Assembly (NCBI GenBank): GCA_031551485.1
Contig: JAVBNO010000048.1
Location: forward strand, 1-56,571
Reading direction: 5' to 3'
Length of the DNA: 56,571 bases
Origin: JAVBNO01 sp031551485
GTDB lineage: Bacteria > Bacillota > Clostridia > Oscillospirales > Ruminococcaceae
The position numbers were made by a program, and so were the translations under genes. Positions 41,237 through 48,612 of this stretch are shown piece by piece (position 1 is the first letter of the stretch; each line of letters begins with the position of its first letter). A model generated the notes under the pieces. That model had not been told where the DNA came from. It ran no database searches and was given only the letters and a program-made list of their open reading frames with translations.

Positions 41237-41305
41237 AATATCCCTAACACCCCTGTTCATATAAATGTGATTGATTTCCGAATAGACCGAAGCACTATTT
41301 TGTTT

Positions 41306-41333
41306 ATGATACCACATAGCGTTTCGGCCACAA
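41306..41333 (-). promoter_or_regulatory. Promoter of the second CPBP gene
   Basis: Minus-strand TTGTGG (41333-41328) and TATCAT (41311-41306), 16-base spacer. Confidence 0.5.
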
Positions 41334-41336
41334 ACA

Positions 41337-41370
41337 AAAAACAGGTTGGCAATCAGCCAACCTGTTTTTT
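41337..41370 (-). terminator. Terminator of the leucine-rich protein gene
   Basis: AACAGGTTGGC / GCCAACCTGTT around AATCA with six T residues on one side, the twin of 40381-40414. Confidence 0.8.
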
Positions 41371-41410
41371 TCCCTACAAATATCAAGATGGTGCGGGTGC
41401 TCATAAGGAT

Positions 41411-41465
41411 AAACTCTGAAACCCGCATCAGATAAGGATTTACGGCACAGACAAGCGGATATTAC
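41411..41465. repeat. Short duplicated segment (matches 39041-39096)
   Basis: Second copy of the AAACTC..CCCGCATCAGATAAG..TTTACGGCACAG segment, adjoining cassette copy 2. Confidence 0.7.
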
Positions 41466-41500
41466 AATAAAATTTGAAACCACAAGTATGCTTATACTGC

Positions 41501-42190
41501 TCAGAAAAACAGTTTGACTATTCTCATGACTTTACTATCATTTACAACTCCATTTTCTATGGAAGTCATAGGATATATAATATTGGGGTTATACATATCG
41601 ACATATTTTTTCAGCTTTTTATCCTCTACATTAAACATTTGAGTGTAATTAAATTCTCTTAACGAGTGGTTTTTAAGTATGGGAATAAAAGCTTCTGCAG
41701 GAGTTCTGTGGTTATCAGTTGCCATCCAACCAATAAAAACATTTAAGTTTGAAAGATGTTCTAATTGGCTATAATCAGATAATTTTTTATTGGAGCAGCA
41801 TATTGTATGAAGTGACTTCAACATAGATAGATCAGGAAAAACTGTAATTCCAAGTACATTGACATATAAATATTCTAAAGCAGGAAAAGTTGAAACGAAA
41901 TCGATATTGCTCAGATATTCCTTTCCTTGGTTAAGAGTATGTAAACGCAAAATTTTAATGCCGGAATGACCATGTAATGTTTGCCAAACATTACTTTTAC
42001 AAGCCAAAATAACCAGTTTTTCTAAGTTTGGCATGTACTCTATAAATTTGAAATCATCTATTGAGGAAGCTGTAATAAATAATTCTTTTACAGCTTTTAA
42101 CGTTTGATTTTCATAATGATTAGCAAAGTTTTGAAATGAGTTTATTTTATCAACTTTTAATATCAAACCATTTTCTGAAAAAGAAATCAA
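41501..42190 (-). CDS. Leucine-rich repeat-like protein
   Basis: About 229 residues, starting at TTG 42190 close after GAGGAG. Irregular leucine-rich repeats run from residue 35 to 165 (FIEYMPNLEKLVILA, GIKILRLHT, FPALEYLYVN, LKSLHTICCS, LEHLSNLNVFIG). No signal peptide, so probably cytoplasmic and protein-binding. The gene is strikingly AT-rich with many ATA, TTA and AAT codons, unlike the core genes, which suggests recent acquisition. Function unknown. Confidence 0.7.
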   Translation of the reverse strand: MISFSENGLILKVDKINSFQNFANHYENQTLKAVKELFITASSIDDFKFIEYMPNLEKLVILACKSNVWQTLHGHSGIKILRLHTLNQGKEYLSNIDFVSTFPALEYLYVNVLGITVFPDLSMLKSLHTICCSNKKLSDYSQLEHLSNLNVFIGWMATDNHRTPAEAFIPILKNHSLREFNYTQMFNVEDKKLKKYVDMYNPNIIYPMTSIENGVVNDSKVMRIVKLFF

Positions 42191-42284
42191 AAACTCCTCA
42201 CCACCTGCTAATATAAATACTGCTCGTCTTCATATCCCCGCAATCATGATTTTACTATATCATATCGGTGTTCAGCAGTAAACG

Positions 42285-42317
42285 AAAACGGGTCAGCCAA
42301 CTTGCTAACCCGTTTTT
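42285..42317 (-). terminator. Terminator of tRNA-Leu
   Basis: AAAACGGGT.AGC pairs with GCT.ACCCGTTTT around CAACTT. On the minus strand it follows the tRNA 3' end by 18 bases. It resembles the cassette terminators in design but not in sequence. Confidence 0.75.
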
Positions 42318-42335
42318 GTGTGCATGAACACTCTT

Positions 42336-42422
42336 TGGTGCTGGTGACCGGACTTGAACCGGTACGGGATTGCTCCCAAGGGATTTTAAGTCCCTGGCGT
42401 CTGCCGATTCCGCCACACCAGC
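42336..42422 (-). tRNA. tRNA-Leu, anticodon TAA
   Basis: The acceptor stem is GCTGGTG / CACCAGC with discriminator A and an encoded CCA. The anticodon stem AGGGA/TCCCT carries loop CTTAAAA (42384-42390 on the plus strand), giving anticodon TAA for UUA leucine codons. A long variable arm and GGTTCAAGTCC T-loop fit a type II leucine tRNA of 87 bases. Confidence 0.95.
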
Positions 42423-42443
42423 GCGTCTAATCAAGCAAGAAAT

Positions 42444-42472
42444 ATCATACAATACCCCGGCAACTTCGTCAA
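42444..42472 (-). promoter_or_regulatory. Promoter of tRNA-Leu
   Basis: Minus-strand TTGACG (42472-42467) and TATGAT (42449-42444), 17-base spacer, 22 bases from the tRNA 5' end. Confidence 0.78.
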
Positions 42473-42859
42473 GAAAAAAAGAAAACCATGCGCCAGATGT
42501 TACCCTTTTGTTACAATTCTGCTCACAGCAAGCAAAACAGCCCATTTTCATCTCTTCACAAGTCCTTTGAGTTTGCAGTTGTAAACTAAATTGGCAAAAT
42601 AACCGGATTTCACCAGCGATTGCTGTGAATTTTAATAGTTGACTTGAGACACAATATAGGGTAAAGTTTTATTAGCAATTTATTTATAGTTTGTTAACAT
42701 TTATGACAGAAGACAATCAACCAACCGATGCTTTGGCAAAAGTGTGGGATACTGTCTTTTGTTTTCGTAAGCAAAAGTAAAAGCAACAGCTTTGCTTGTG
42801 CCCAGAAAGCGAAAGCAGATCAAATAATTTATTAACTATGGAGAATGGAGAATCGTTCT
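42473..42859. other. Leader region of the galactitol-type PTS genes
   Basis: No gene was found. The part after the promoter is an AT-rich leader of about 185 bases with several weak stem-loops (for example CTTTTG / CAAAAG near 42756-42777), possibly regulatory, but without a recognisable antiterminator. Confidence 0.5.
42639..42667 (+). promoter_or_regulatory. Possible promoter of the galactitol-type PTS genes
   Basis: TTGACT (42639-42644) then, after 17 bases, TAAAGT (42662-42667). The -35 is good and the -10 weak, which would suit an activated promoter. Confidence 0.45.
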
Positions 42860-43144
42860 ATGAAAAAAGTACTTCTTGCATGCGGTACTGGTATTTGCAC
42901 ATCTACAACAGCCGCTAACAAGCTAATGGGCGAATTGGCAAAGAGAGGCAAAGACAAAGAAATTGAAATCACCCAATGCAAAGTCGCCGAAGCCCCGAGC
43001 AAAGCGGAGAACTTTGATCTGTTGGTCGCTACCACCCAGGTTCCGTCCACCATCCAAATTCCGGTTGTCATGGGTCTGCCTTTCCTCACTGGCATTGGCA
43101 TGGATAAAGCTGTCGATCAAATTTGCGAAATCTTGGGCATCTAA
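42860..43144 (+). CDS. PTS galactitol-family EIIB component
   Basis: 94 residues, complete GatB type. The phosphorylated Cys is in KKVLLACGTGICTSTTAAN (Cys8), in the canonical CGTGxxTS-like P-loop. ATG 42860 is preferred to 42845 because GGAG lies 9 bases upstream. EIIC follows after 107 bases; EIIA is not in the window, so phosphate must come from a distant EIIA. Confidence 0.9.
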   Translation: MKKVLLACGTGICTSTTAANKLMGELAKRGKDKEIEITQCKVAEAPSKAENFDLLVATTQVPSTIQIPVVMGLPFLTGIGMDKAVDQICEILGI

Positions 43145-43251
43145 TCCTTCTTAATTCTTTCTCGGTCTGACCCGGCAATGCAAAACGCTGTTAGTCCCCG
43201 TGATGCGATGCCGGTTCTGGTACATTTTATTAACATGGGAGGTTTTTTGGC

Positions 43252-44661
43252 ATGTCTGTTCTGGAGTATATTCTAGTACCTTTTAATTTCATCTCCGGCC
43301 TGGGTGCTTCTGTTATGATGCCTATCATCGTAACGTTGCTGGGCTGCATTTTGGGCGCACCGTTTGGCCGCGCTCTCCGCGCCGGTTTGACCGTGGGCGT
43401 CGGCTTTGTCGGCCTCAACCTGGTCATCGGTATGTTGGGTGGCAACCTGGGCCCTGCTGCTCAGGCCATGTCCGCCAACTTTGGTCTTTCGCTGGACGTC
43501 ATGGACGTAGGCTGGCCGGCTGCTGCCGCCATCGCCTTCGGTTCTAAAGTCGGCGTATGGATCATCCCCGTGGGCATTTTGGTCAACATTATCATGTTGC
43601 TCACCAATACCACGGCTACCTTGAACATCGACATCTGGAACTACTGGCACTTTGCATTCACCGGCGCCATGATCCAGGTCGCCACCGGCAACCTGATCCT
43701 CGGCATCCTGGCCGCTGCGCTCAACATGGTTATCATCATGGTGATCGGCGACATGACTGCCCCTGGCCTGGAAAAATACAATGGCCTGCCCGGCATCTCG
43801 CTGCCCCACGGCTTCACCGCCGCTTTTGTGCCCATTGCAATCGTCATGGACAAATTGCTGGCTGTTATCCCCGGCCTGAACAAGATCGAGATCAACATGG
43901 ATTCTGTTCAGAAGAGATTTGGCGTATTCGGCGAACCCATGATCATCGGTACCCTGATCGGTATCGTCATCGGTGCGCTGGCTTGCGTCAATGCGACTGC
44001 TCTGCCTAACGGCAATGCGGCTACTTTCACCAACATTCTGGCCTATGTTCTGGGCTTGGGCATCACCATGGGCGCTGCCCTCGTGCTCATCCCCAAAATG
44101 GCAGCCATGCTGATGGAAGGCCTCATCCCCGTATCCGACGCTGCGCAGGTATTTATTGAGAAGCGCTTCAAAAACCGCGGCAAGCTGTACATCGGCCTTG
44201 ACTCTGCGGTTGGTATCGGCCATCCTGTGGCCCTCACCTGCGCCCTCATTCTGGTGCCGCTGTCCCTGCTGTTGGCAGTCGTTCTGCCCGGCAACCGGCT
44301 GCTCCCCTTCGCCGACCTGGCGGTTATCCCCTTTGTTATCGTGTTGATCATCCCCGTAACCAAGGCCAATTTCTTCCGTTCCTTTGTTTGCGGCCTGTTC
44401 GTTATGGCTGTCATGCTCTATGTCGGTACTGACCTTGCGGAAGTGTTCACCCAAACCGCTATCGCTTCCAGCTTTGACGTGGCTGCTGGCCAAACCATTT
44501 CCAGCATCTGCGACGGTTCTAACCCGATGACTTGGGCCATGTTCAAATTGGTCTCCAACCTTGGCTATATCGGTCTGGCTATTCTGGCTGTCATCGCTGT
44601 TGCAATGGCCGTCTGGAACAGAAAGGTCATCACCTCTGCTGCCAAGTCCGAAGCTGCCTAA
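43252..44661 (+). CDS. PTS galactitol-family EIIC permease
   Basis: 469 residues, about twelve hydrophobic segments, matching GatC. Family stretches are LGAPFGRALRAGLTVGVGFVGLNLVIGML at the start, DVGWPAAAAIAFGSKVG, IGDMTAPGLEKYNGLPGISLPHGFT, and GLDSAVGIGHPVAL near residue 325. Such permeases carry galactitol or other polyols and sugars. GGGAGG precedes the ATG. Codons favour forms typical of highly expressed genes here (many GCT, GGT, CTG). It ends at a strong terminator, so no EIIA or kinase is co-transcribed. Confidence 0.92.
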   Translation: MSVLEYILVPFNFISGLGASVMMPIIVTLLGCILGAPFGRALRAGLTVGVGFVGLNLVIGMLGGNLGPAAQAMSANFGLSLDVMDVGWPAAAAIAFGSKVGVWIIPVGILVNIIMLLTNTTATLNIDIWNYWHFAFTGAMIQVATGNLILGILAAALNMVIIMVIGDMTAPGLEKYNGLPGISLPHGFTAAFVPIAIVMDKLLAVIPGLNKIEINMDSVQKRFGVFGEPMIIGTLIGIVIGALACVNATALPNGNAATFTNILAYVLGLGITMGAALVLIPKMAAMLMEGLIPVSDAAQVFIEKRFKNRGKLYIGLDSAVGIGHPVALTCALILVPLSLLLAVVLPGNRLLPFADLAVIPFVIVLIIPVTKANFFRSFVCGLFVMAVMLYVGTDLAEVFTQTAIASSFDVAAGQTISSICDGSNPMTWAMFKLVSNLGYIGLAILAVIAVAMAVWNRKVITSAAKSEAA

Positions 44662-44701
44662 TTCAACAAATTTGGCAAGCTGGTTCACAACACAAGAGCC
44701 G

Positions 44702-44729
44702 AAGGGCAGGCGCTATGCCTGCCCTTTTT
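44702..44729 (+). terminator. Intrinsic terminator of the galactitol-type PTS
   Basis: AAGGGCAGGC pairs with GCCTGCCCTT around GCTAT-type loop bases, followed by TTT and G. Confidence 0.85.
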
Positions 44730-44731
44730 GC

Positions 44732-44760
44732 TTGCGTAAAAAACAGATCCGTACTATAAT
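44732..44760 (+). promoter_or_regulatory. Promoter of the hypothetical membrane gene
   Basis: TTGCGT (44732-44737) and perfect TATAAT (44755-44760), 17-base spacer, immediately after the PTS terminator. Confidence 0.7.
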
Positions 44761-44798
44761 AACAACGTATCACAAAAAATTGTTTGGGGGCCAGCATA

Positions 44799-45323
44799 TT
44801 GAAACGCTATGTGTGGGAGCACAAGATATATTTTCGCCGGGTCACATTGGCCGGTTATTTTATGGCGCTGGTGGCGCTTTACTGTCTGATCATGCTCATT
44901 CTCCATCCGGGCATCAACGTTTATCTTCTCTTCTTGGTGCCGGCGGTCTACGGCGCAATGAACACTTTCTTCACCCTTTCCAACCCCGATGTTGTGGAGA
45001 TCACGGCCGACACCATCCGTTTCTGCACAGGCAACAAAGGACACACCTATCGTTTCGATGAGCTGACCGGTTTCAACATTAAAGAATTTCAGCTGGCAGA
45101 TTTTTTCTTCATCCGTGTGGAAGCGGGCAAGAAAAAGAAAGGCCGCTATTATGTGAACTACCGCCATATGAATGACCAGCAGGATCTGTTTGCGGAGCTG
45201 TATTTCATCGAGCGCACCCTCCATCCCACAGCGCTTAAATTTTCCGGCCGCCCCGAATTGGGCGCCGAGCGTCCCCCGCTGGACTCGCTGGAACATAAGA
45301 ATGATTCCACCGACCCTTCCTAA
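44799..45323 (+). CDS. Membrane protein with PH-like domain, unknown function
   Basis: About 174 residues, starting at TTG 44799 with GGGGG 8 bases upstream (a TTG at 44784 is also in frame). Two transmembrane helices occupy residues 15-58, followed by a compact domain (VVEITADTIRFCTGNKGHTYRFDELTGFNIKEFQLADFFFIRV) with the strand pattern of bacterial PH-like proteins. It is a single-gene unit with its own promoter and terminator. It resembles the membrane-PH proteins at 329-1012 and 22656-23174 in plan only. Confidence 0.65.
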   Translation: MKRYVWEHKIYFRRVTLAGYFMALVALYCLIMLILHPGINVYLLFLVPAVYGAMNTFFTLSNPDVVEITADTIRFCTGNKGHTYRFDELTGFNIKEFQLADFFFIRVEAGKKKKGRYYVNYRHMNDQQDLFAELYFIERTLHPTALKFSGRPELGAERPPLDSLEHKNDSTDPS

Positions 45324-45350
45324 AACCTTCCACAGTATACACACACTTCC

Positions 45351-45378
45351 AAAAGCAGGCTTTACGCCTGCTTTTTTC
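45351..45378 (+). terminator. Intrinsic terminator after the membrane gene
   Basis: AAAAGCAGGC pairs with GCCTGCTTTT around TTTAC, ending in a T run. Confidence 0.85.
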
Positions 45379-45504
45379 TTATCTTCTTGAAAATTAAAAA
45401 AGAAAAAACACACAAATAATCAACATATTAACAGAAAAAAAGAAGGGAACATACAATCCCAGTCAAAAAATGCAAAATTTTACCTAGAAAAATGTGAAAA
45501 ACTA

Positions 45505-45533
45505 TTGAAATTCTCCTCAACAACCAGTATAAT
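45505..45533 (+). promoter_or_regulatory. Promoter of the first surface-protein gene
   Basis: TTGAAA (45505-45510) and perfect TATAAT (45528-45533), 17-base spacer. Confidence 0.78.
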
Positions 45534-45638
45534 GTCAATATATAGAAACTGGGCGAATAAAATACGCTTTGGCAAATAGCAAGTCCGTCGCGTATATTTT
45601 TAAATTACATATGGTGCAAACGGGAGGAATTAGTAGGA

Positions 45639-46760
45639 ATGAGAAGGATATTGTCTCTTGCGGTAGCGCTTGTGATACTCTTTAGCATGTCTGTCACGGC
45701 TTTTGCGGCCACCAGCATCACTTGGAAGCCTTATGAATTGCAAAAGGGAAACACCCAGCCCAAGCAAACCAATGTGTTGCCGGGTGAATCATTTCCCATT
45801 CCGTTGGAGGATTTCCCCGATTGTGTTTTTGTCGACCAGTTGGGCAATCCTTGGAACGACGGCTATCGTTCCTATAATAATGGTGCAACACCGGCACCGC
45901 CCAATTCGGTTTTGCCCACAGGCCAGCGTCCCCAAATCGGGGACTATTACATCGTCAATAAATTGCGGGAACCTACGAAAAACGCCGTTGAATACATGAA
46001 ATTCAACGACGAGGGCACAGCGATCATTGTAAAGCTGAAACCCAACTACTATCTGACAGCCCACGATTTGCGGGGTTCCATCGAACTCCATCCCAAATCG
46101 ACGGCCAGCACGGTTTACAGAACGATCTTTACCTGGAGCCCACAGAATGTATCCCCCAACCAATATGTGAACCTCCATCACGAAAAAACATATGGTTTCG
46201 CCGTTGCCCAGCTCAATTCCCAGGATGATCTGATCTTTAATTACACTGAAGAGATCAAAGGCTGGATGGAAAATCCCATCGTATCCAATGCCGGTGACGA
46301 TGCTATTGTGGACTTTGGGAAACTGATGGGCACCACCCAAATTTCATGGGGCCGCATTTTCAGCCGCAACGCCTTTGCTGAGGATTGTGAATTCTACTAT
46401 GAAGGCAAAGTGGTCAACCAAGGCAGGTTGTTTCTGGGCTATAACAACCGCGCCGACAAAAACATTCTGGATCGCTACGTGCCCGACGATCAAATGATCA
46501 ATGTGGACTTTGCAACGTTCCCGGCTTTCCCCACCTTTGATTTTACCGGTACCGCCCGCATTTTCTCCGATAATCCCCAGCTCTTTATCTACGAGAATAA
46601 AAGCGGCTACCTCTATCGTATTAATGCCACCTATGACGCAGACGAAGAATCCTACAGCTGGAAAACCAGAACGTTGGGCAGCTATGTGATTTCCGACCAG
46701 GAGCTCACTTTGCTGGAGGACAACGTCCACGAGGTGCTCAACCCCAACACAGGCCGATAA
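45639..46760 (+). CDS. Secreted surface-protein paralogue ending just after its NPNTG motif
   Basis: 373 residues. A signal peptide (about 1-23, ending VTAFAA) leads to a beta-rich secreted domain. From about residue 220 it parallels its neighbour at 47095: GTTQISWG, FYYEGKVVNQGRLFLGYNN, FTGTARIF, and NATYDADEESYSWKTRTLGSYVISD. The C-terminus is NPNTGR and stop, so the hydrophobic helix and KK tail needed for wall sorting are missing. CGGGAGGA precedes the ATG. Function unknown; probably soluble or released, unless it is a decayed copy. Confidence 0.82.
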   Translation: MRRILSLAVALVILFSMSVTAFAATSITWKPYELQKGNTQPKQTNVLPGESFPIPLEDFPDCVFVDQLGNPWNDGYRSYNNGATPAPPNSVLPTGQRPQIGDYYIVNKLREPTKNAVEYMKFNDEGTAIIVKLKPNYYLTAHDLRGSIELHPKSTASTVYRTIFTWSPQNVSPNQYVNLHHEKTYGFAVAQLNSQDDLIFNYTEEIKGWMENPIVSNAGDDAIVDFGKLMGTTQISWGRIFSRNAFAEDCEFYYEGKVVNQGRLFLGYNNRADKNILDRYVPDDQMINVDFATFPAFPTFDFTGTARIFSDNPQLFIYENKSGYLYRINATYDADEESYSWKTRTLGSYVISDQELTLLEDNVHEVLNPNTGR

Positions 46761-46817
46761 GTCGGCAGATCCTTTTACCACCGTAATAACGCACAGAAGC
46801 TGCGACTCTATATTTTT

Positions 46818-46842
46818 TCCTTAGAATTGAAAAATGAATCGT
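46818..46842. repeat. Inverted repeat arm 1, in the 3' untranslated region of the first surface gene
   Basis: This segment is the reverse complement of 47061-47085 in 24 of 25 positions. It lies between the stop codon and the terminator, so it is present in the first gene's transcript. Confidence 0.85.
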
Positions 46843-46875
46843 CCGCCGCCCTTTTTGGGCGGCGGTTCTCCTTTT
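46843..46875 (+). terminator. Intrinsic terminator of the first surface-protein gene
   Basis: CCGCCGCCC pairs with GGGCGGCGG around TTTTT, followed by TTCTCCTTTTCTT. Confidence 0.82.
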
Positions 46876-46989
46876 CTTGCCGATAGCTGGCATGGTAAAC
46901 AAAAACTGGAAACCTCCTCTATGAATTACAGAAAATGACAACACGCAATAAATATTACAAAATGATAACAAAAAAATCTCAAAAAGGGG

Positions 46990-47018
46990 TTGACAAGCTT
47001 CTTCGAATCCGTTACAAT
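46990..47018 (+). promoter_or_regulatory. Strong promoter of the second surface-protein gene
   Basis: Perfect TTGACA (46990-46995) and TACAAT (47013-47018), 17-base spacer, leaving a leader of about 70 bases. Confidence 0.82.
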
Positions 47019-47060
47019 AAGCATAAAGCAGAGAAATGTGGAGAGCGTTCTCTGCCCCAA

Positions 47061-47085
47061 ACGATTAATTTTTCAATTCTAAGGA
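47061..47085. repeat. Inverted repeat arm 2, covering the ribosome-binding site of the second surface gene
   Basis: Complementary to 46818-46842 and includes the start of the AAGGAGG site (47081-47087) of the second surface-protein gene. Confidence 0.85.
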
Positions 47086-47094
47086 GGAAAACCC

Positions 47095-48225
47095 ATGAAA
47101 AAGCTTCTGGCTTTGACACTGGCTGTTATGCTGGTTGTCGGTATGTCCACCGTTGCCTTCGCTGGCAATGCCTGGACCAACGTTAAAGGCAACAGCAACG
47201 AAATCGAATTTTCTTTCGATGATTTCATCGCCCAATCCATTGGTACAAGTGGCATAGCCCCCAATCAGGTTTATTGGAACTATGGCTACGGCAAAGTTCC
47301 TGCTGCTGAGCGGATTAACTTCACCACCGCTATGAACGATCTGGGTGCAAAAATCGAAGACTTCAACATCCAGAACAATCTGACTTCCCCCAAGAAATCC
47401 GAAGTTGAATCCATCAAATTCACCGATGATGACACTGTGAAAGTTACCCTGAAAGCCAACTACACCACCACTGGTAAATCCATGGCTGGTAACGTTGCCA
47501 TCAAAGCAAAATCTGGTGTTAGTATTGCTTACCGTGATACTTTCATCGCAAGTGCTGCCTCGGCTTCTGCCACTGGCACCTGGGGCCGTTCGATCCTGAA
47601 GATCGGCTGCACCGGCACCCCCAAATTTGATGCTGACAACGACCTCATCATCAACTACACCGATTACAAAAATGATCCCGCCAATGCCAATGGCGCTGAC
47701 TACATCATCGACTTCAACACCGTTGCTGGCACCACCCAGATCTCCTGGGGCACCATCGGCGGCAACAACGCCTTTGTCAACGATCCTAACTTCTACTTTG
47801 AGTGCAAAGTGAATGGCCAAGGCAAATTGTTCCTGGCCCTGAACAACGATGTCAACAAAGCTATCGTTCAGAAGTACGAAGATGCTGATCTGGACTTCTA
47901 CAACTTCCCCGCCAGACCTTCCTTCGACTACACCGGCACCGCTCGCGTTTTCTATGATGAAGCCAACAAATTCGTCTACGAAGTCGTTTCCACCGACGGC
48001 GGCATTGGTCTGAAATTGATCAACACCACCTACGATGCTGACGAAGAGAGCTACAGCTGGAAGACCAAAACTCTGGGTTCCTATGTCGTATCCGACAAAG
48101 AGCTCGACGTGGTTGCTGATGGCGTTGCCAACCCCAACACTGGCGCTAACGATTTCGTTAACGTAGCTGTTGCCCTGGCTATCGTTTCTCTGGCTGCTGC
48201 TGGCGCTGTTGTCCTGAAGAAATAA
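47095..48225 (+). CDS. NPNTG-type cell-surface protein
   Basis: 376 residues. Signal peptide residues 1-22 (ALTLAVMLVVGMSTVAFA), then a beta-rich extracellular region. The C-terminus is a sorting signal: NPNTG (about 346), a hydrophobic helix VAVALAIVSLAAAGAVVL and KK at the end. (S/N)PxTG motifs are known sortase targets in clostridia. AAGGAGG is ideally placed, the promoter is strong and codon choice is highly biased (GCT, GTT, AAC, ACC), so the protein is likely abundant. No family name known to me; no sortase gene in the window. Confidence 0.85.
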   Translation: MKKLLALTLAVMLVVGMSTVAFAGNAWTNVKGNSNEIEFSFDDFIAQSIGTSGIAPNQVYWNYGYGKVPAAERINFTTAMNDLGAKIEDFNIQNNLTSPKKSEVESIKFTDDDTVKVTLKANYTTTGKSMAGNVAIKAKSGVSIAYRDTFIASAASASATGTWGRSILKIGCTGTPKFDADNDLIINYTDYKNDPANANGADYIIDFNTVAGTTQISWGTIGGNNAFVNDPNFYFECKVNGQGKLFLALNNDVNKAIVQKYEDADLDFYNFPARPSFDYTGTARVFYDEANKFVYEVVSTDGGIGLKLINTTYDADEESYSWKTKTLGSYVVSDKELDVVADGVANPNTGANDFVNVAVALAIVSLAAAGAVVLKK

Positions 48226-48277
48226 TCAAGTTTCAGCTTGATGATTCTTTAGCACAGTTCTAAGCGAACAAAACATT

Positions 48278-48310
48278 AAGCCGCCCCTCTCTCCAAGGGG
48301 CGGCTTTTTG
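48278..48310 (+). terminator. Intrinsic terminator of the second surface-protein gene
   Basis: An 11-bp stem AAGCCGCCCCT / AGGGGCGGCTT with a 7-base loop, followed by TTT and G. Confidence 0.87.
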
Positions 48311-48359
48311 CATGCTTTTTGAAATGGATACGCACCACAATGGCCCGGCTCACCATTGC

Positions 48360-48578
48360 CTACTGCTCGCCCAACAGCTCCCGCAAAAGGTCGGCATTGG
48401 CCGCCTGACGCGCTTTGGTGGCCTCTTTGTCCACCTTGTACCGCCCTCGGGCGCCCGCCACCAGAATGTCGCCCTCCCTGGCGCTTTTGGGCAGCCGTGT
48501 CCGCTGGATGTTGACCATTTCGCCCTCTTCATTTTCGCAGACGGCAAAATCGCCTTCAAACCGATCAATACTGTACAA
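48360..48578 (-). CDS. DUF3006-family protein
   Basis: 72 residues, starting at TTG 48578 with AAGGAGG about 9 bases upstream. The pattern YSIDRFEGDFAVCENEEGEMVNIQRTRLPKSAREGDILV is that of DUF3006, small proteins commonly encoded beside MBL-fold ComEC-like hydrolases, as here (34-base gap). Function unknown. Confidence 0.85.
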   Translation of the reverse strand: MYSIDRFEGDFAVCENEEGEMVNIQRTRLPKSAREGDILVAGARGRYKVDKEATKARQAANADLLRELLGEQ

Positions 48579-48612
48579 TCCCGTGGCCTCCTTCCATTGT
48601 CTACCGGCGGGC

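Larger units (their letters stand above)
41274..41406. repeat. Promoter-terminator cassette, copy 2
   Basis: Nearly identical to 40318-40450. One change alters the minus-strand -10 box from TATAAT to TATCAT, so the second CPBP gene may be more weakly expressed. Confidence 0.85.
45324..45638. other. Intergenic region before the first surface-protein gene
   Basis: 315 bases: a terminator for the upstream gene, AT-rich spacer, then a good promoter and a leader of about 100 bases. No gene. Confidence 0.6.
46761..47094. other. Intergenic region between the two surface-protein genes
   Basis: 334 bases with a terminator, a strong promoter and two copies of a 25-base inverted repeat near its two ends. 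No gene. Confidence 0.7.

Noticed and set aside
38697..41465. CRISPR-like array
   Set aside because: Repeats are few, long, unevenly spaced and contain promoters and terminators; no spacers of even size and no cas genes.
42677..42840. Riboswitch or BglG-type antiterminator in the leader of the galactitol-type PTS
   Set aside because: Only weak, AT-rich stems were seen, with no terminator alternative or known conserved core.
46761..46830. Simple frameshift hiding the wall-anchor tail of the first surface protein
   Set aside because: The next frame continues about 20 codons after NPNTG but has no hydrophobic helix, so one base change would not restore the anchor.
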